This document shows positions 62,569 to 64,000 of a DNA stretch of 64,000 bases, piece by piece. The position numbers were made by a program, and so were the translations under genes. The DNA comes from Bacillota bacterium (GTDB taxonomy: Bacteria > Bacillota > Clostridia > Lachnospirales > Lachnospiraceae), in assembly GCA_023414355.1 (NCBI GenBank), contig JAEZOB010000038.1, forward strand, positions 1 through 64,000. Direction: 5' to 3'. The notes beneath the pieces were generated by a model. It made no database searches. It had not been told where the DNA came from and saw nothing but the letters and a program-made list of their open reading frames with translations. Every line of letters begins with the position of its first letter. Positions within the stretch are counted from its first letter, which is position 1.

Positions 62569-63339
62569 TTATTCCCAAAGATACGAAGTCATTGACAATG
62601 ACCCCAGTTCACAGGATTTATTATATACGCTGATATTATCAGCTTCAACCGAAGCTCCGAGGACATATAAAAGAGGATAAAAATGGTCCGGAGTTGGCAC
62701 TGCCAGTCGTGCAATGTTACCTTTTTCGTTGAATTTCAGAATACTATCATGATTCTTAATTAAAATACTATCGTAAATATAATCATCAAATTCATATGAC
62801 CAATCAAAACCCTCGCCTGATTTGTTCCAATCAACCAGTCTTAAATTATGAACAATATTCCCGGAGCCAAATATAAGAACTCCTTGTTCTCTTAAAGCTC
62901 TTAGTTCCTTACCTATTTTAAAATGTTCTTCCGGAAGAGCATTCGCATCTACACTGATTTGGAATACAGGAATATCTCTATCCGGATACATATGAGCTAA
63001 TACCGACCATGTTCCGTGGTCAATGCCCCAAGAATTGTCATACTTTGTTTCTTTTGAAATCATCTCTCCAGCGACATTAGCCATGTCCGGCGAACCCGCC
63101 GTATTGTATGAAACCTCATATAATTCCTTAGGGAAACCATACATATCATATATTGTTCTGGGGTTTCTTTCATTCATAATTCTGGTTCCTTTTGTATACC
63201 AATGAGCCGAAACAGATAAAATCACCTCAGGTTTTGGTATCCTCTTAGCTATACTACACCAGGTTCTAGTATAATTATTATCTTCAATGGCATTCATCGG
63301 CGACCCATGTCCAACAAATAAAACAGGCATCCTTGACAT
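62569..63339 (-). CDS. DODA-type extradiol dioxygenase family protein
   Basis: A 256-residue member of the LigB/DODA (YgiD) family, a non-haem metal enzyme that opens catechol-type rings. Metal ligands are in MPVLFVGHGSPMNA, LSVSAHWYTKG, WGIDHGTWSVL and FGSGNIVHNLRL. MSRMPVLFVGHG at 63339 is chosen because the family starts there; upstream Mets give a hydrophilic tail with no homology. An oxygenase in an anaerobe is unusual, and the physiological role of such proteins in Clostridia is not known. Confidence 0.85.
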   Translation of the reverse strand: MSRMPVLFVGHGSPMNAIEDNNYTRTWCSIAKRIPKPEVILSVSAHWYTKGTRIMNERNPRTIYDMYGFPKELYEVSYNTAGSPDMANVAGEMISKETKYDNSWGIDHGTWSVLAHMYPDRDIPVFQISVDANALPEEHFKIGKELRALREQGVLIFGSGNIVHNLRLVDWNKSGEGFDWSYEFDDYIYDSILIKNHDSILKFNEKGNIARLAVPTPDHFYPLLYVLGASVEADNISVYNKSCELGSLSMTSYLWE

Positions 63340-63585
63340 ATAATCTCGCATTCCTTTCCTCAGATTAATATTGAAACAGCAACTGCTTTTCATCGTTTGC
63401 ATTCTTGCATTTTTATAATCACGAGATATCTTTTATAATCTGACTTCTATTCTATCAAACCCGCAATTATTATTCAATCATTTCGCATTTAACACATACA
63501 TAATCTATCATTATAAAATTAATATTTCTATAAAGAGTGCCGGAATGACGCTTTACTCTACCAAATAATTTGATCAATAAAAAGA

Positions 63586-63605
63586 CACTTCAATGAAGTG
63601 CCTTT
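63586..63605 (-). terminator. Terminator of the nitroreductase gene
   Basis: CACTTC/GAAGTG around 3 nt, with minus-strand UUUUUAUU after the stem. Confidence 0.65.
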
Positions 63606-63619
63606 GTTTATAGAAATCG

Positions 63620-64000
63620 CTACTCAACAAATCGGATTTTGGAGGTATCCGGTGTATGAGGTGCATTTTCTGTCGCTCCGTATCCTACCAGAACGGCAAT
63701 GCCAAACTCCCATCCATCGCTGATGCCAAGTTTCTTCTTGTATTCATCAGCTTTCGGACCATTCAAGGGGATGGCAGCCATACCGCAGATCACACTGCCT
63801 AGTCCGAGTGAGGTAGCGGCCAAAGTAATATTTTCGCTAACGATGCCGGCATCTCTATCCGTACCGGGCTGTTGCAGAACGAGGTACATGCAAGGGGCAT
63901 TATAAAACAAGGTTCCTCCACGACTCATAAATCTGTCATAGGTCGTCTTATCTTCTGCCTCGGCAAGAATACGCATGCCTTCGGCATCCATGTCCTCGAT
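63620..64000 (-). CDS. Nitroreductase-family protein, N-terminus outside the window
   Basis: The C-terminal 126 or so residues of an FMN-dependent nitroreductase. GGTLFYNAPCMYLVLQQ, DAGIVSENITLAATSLGLGSVICG and WEFGIAVLVGYG are typical of the subgroup often named nitroreductase A or SagB-like. The reading frame is open to the window edge, so the first Met visible (63991) is internal. The FMN-binding N-terminus is missing, and the substrate is unknown. Confidence 0.85.
   Translation of the reverse strand: MEDMDAEGMRILAEAEDKTTYDRFMSRGGTLFYNAPCMYLVLQQPGTDRDAGIVSENITLAATSLGLGSVICGMAAIPLNGPKADEYKKKLGISDGWEFGIAVLVGYGATENAPHTPDTSKIRFVE

Overview
The window looks like chromosomal DNA of a spore-former-related Clostridia member, most likely Lachnospiraceae. 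The grounds are strong AGGAGG-type ribosome binding sites, TTGACA/TATAAT promoters, a low-GC background, a CDP-glycerol teichoic-acid-type locus, a CdaA/CdaR pair, strictly anaerobic radical/ATP-driven dehydratase enzymes, and clostridial versions of QueH, LeuA and the Liv transporter. Genes are densely packed and about nine tenths lie on the minus strand.

Layout. 1-1884: a group II (IIC-like) intron with its reverse transcriptase, sitting directly behind the terminator hairpin of the iron uptake operon. 1889-4704: ferrous iron uptake (feoA, feoB and a 45-residue Cys-rich membrane protein) under a near-consensus promoter with a Fur box. 4714-10888: housekeeping genes (DUF2085, zinc ribbon, queH, a single-domain response regulator, hisC, a second aminotransferase, a PHP phosphatase, a cytidylate-kinase-like protein). 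11091-16183: branched-chain amino acid ABC transporter livKHMGF with an unusual tandem-palindrome promoter. 16226-20332: zinc-ribbon protein, ClpX-like unfoldase and HtrA protease; htrA has a compact four-way-junction RNA in its leader. 20407-30150: cell wall polymer locus (priming sugar transferase and LCP ligase on plus; three CDP-glycerol transferases, TagD and a TagGH exporter on minus). 30295-32405: leuA with a leucine-rich leader peptide and mutually exclusive hairpins. 32414-36326: HPr-like protein, the c-di-AMP pair cdaA/cdaR and two unknown membrane proteins. 36479-45812: a sugar-acid catabolic operon (SLC13-type permease, PdxA2, DapA-family aldolase, iron alcohol dehydrogenase, cytoplasmic sialidase-like propeller, DUF1537 kinase) with a divergent PrpR-N/AAA+ regulator that lacks the sigma-54 contact loop. 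45869-52216: ArsC-like protein, alpha/beta hydrolase, short UvrA-like ATPase, GH94 phosphorylase. 52350-62377: an operon joining nickel delivery proteins (HypA, HypB, CooC-like) to an ATP-driven 2-hydroxyacyl-CoA-dehydratase/double-cubane-type reductase, a large Fe-S flavoprotein and a shortened acetyl-CoA-synthase-like protein, next to a divergent GntR regulator. 62481-64000: DODA-type dioxygenase and a truncated nitroreductase.

The best candidate for an undescribed system is the nickel/double-cubane locus at 52350-61505. It carries a full set of nickel chaperones and a low-potential electron injector, yet no recognisable nickel enzyme (hydrogenase, CO dehydrogenase, complete acetyl-CoA synthase, urease) lies in the window. 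The second candidate is the sugar-acid operon with its three 17-bp operators; the third is the 125-nt four-way junction upstream of htrA. All family assignments come from reading motifs by eye; no database search was run.
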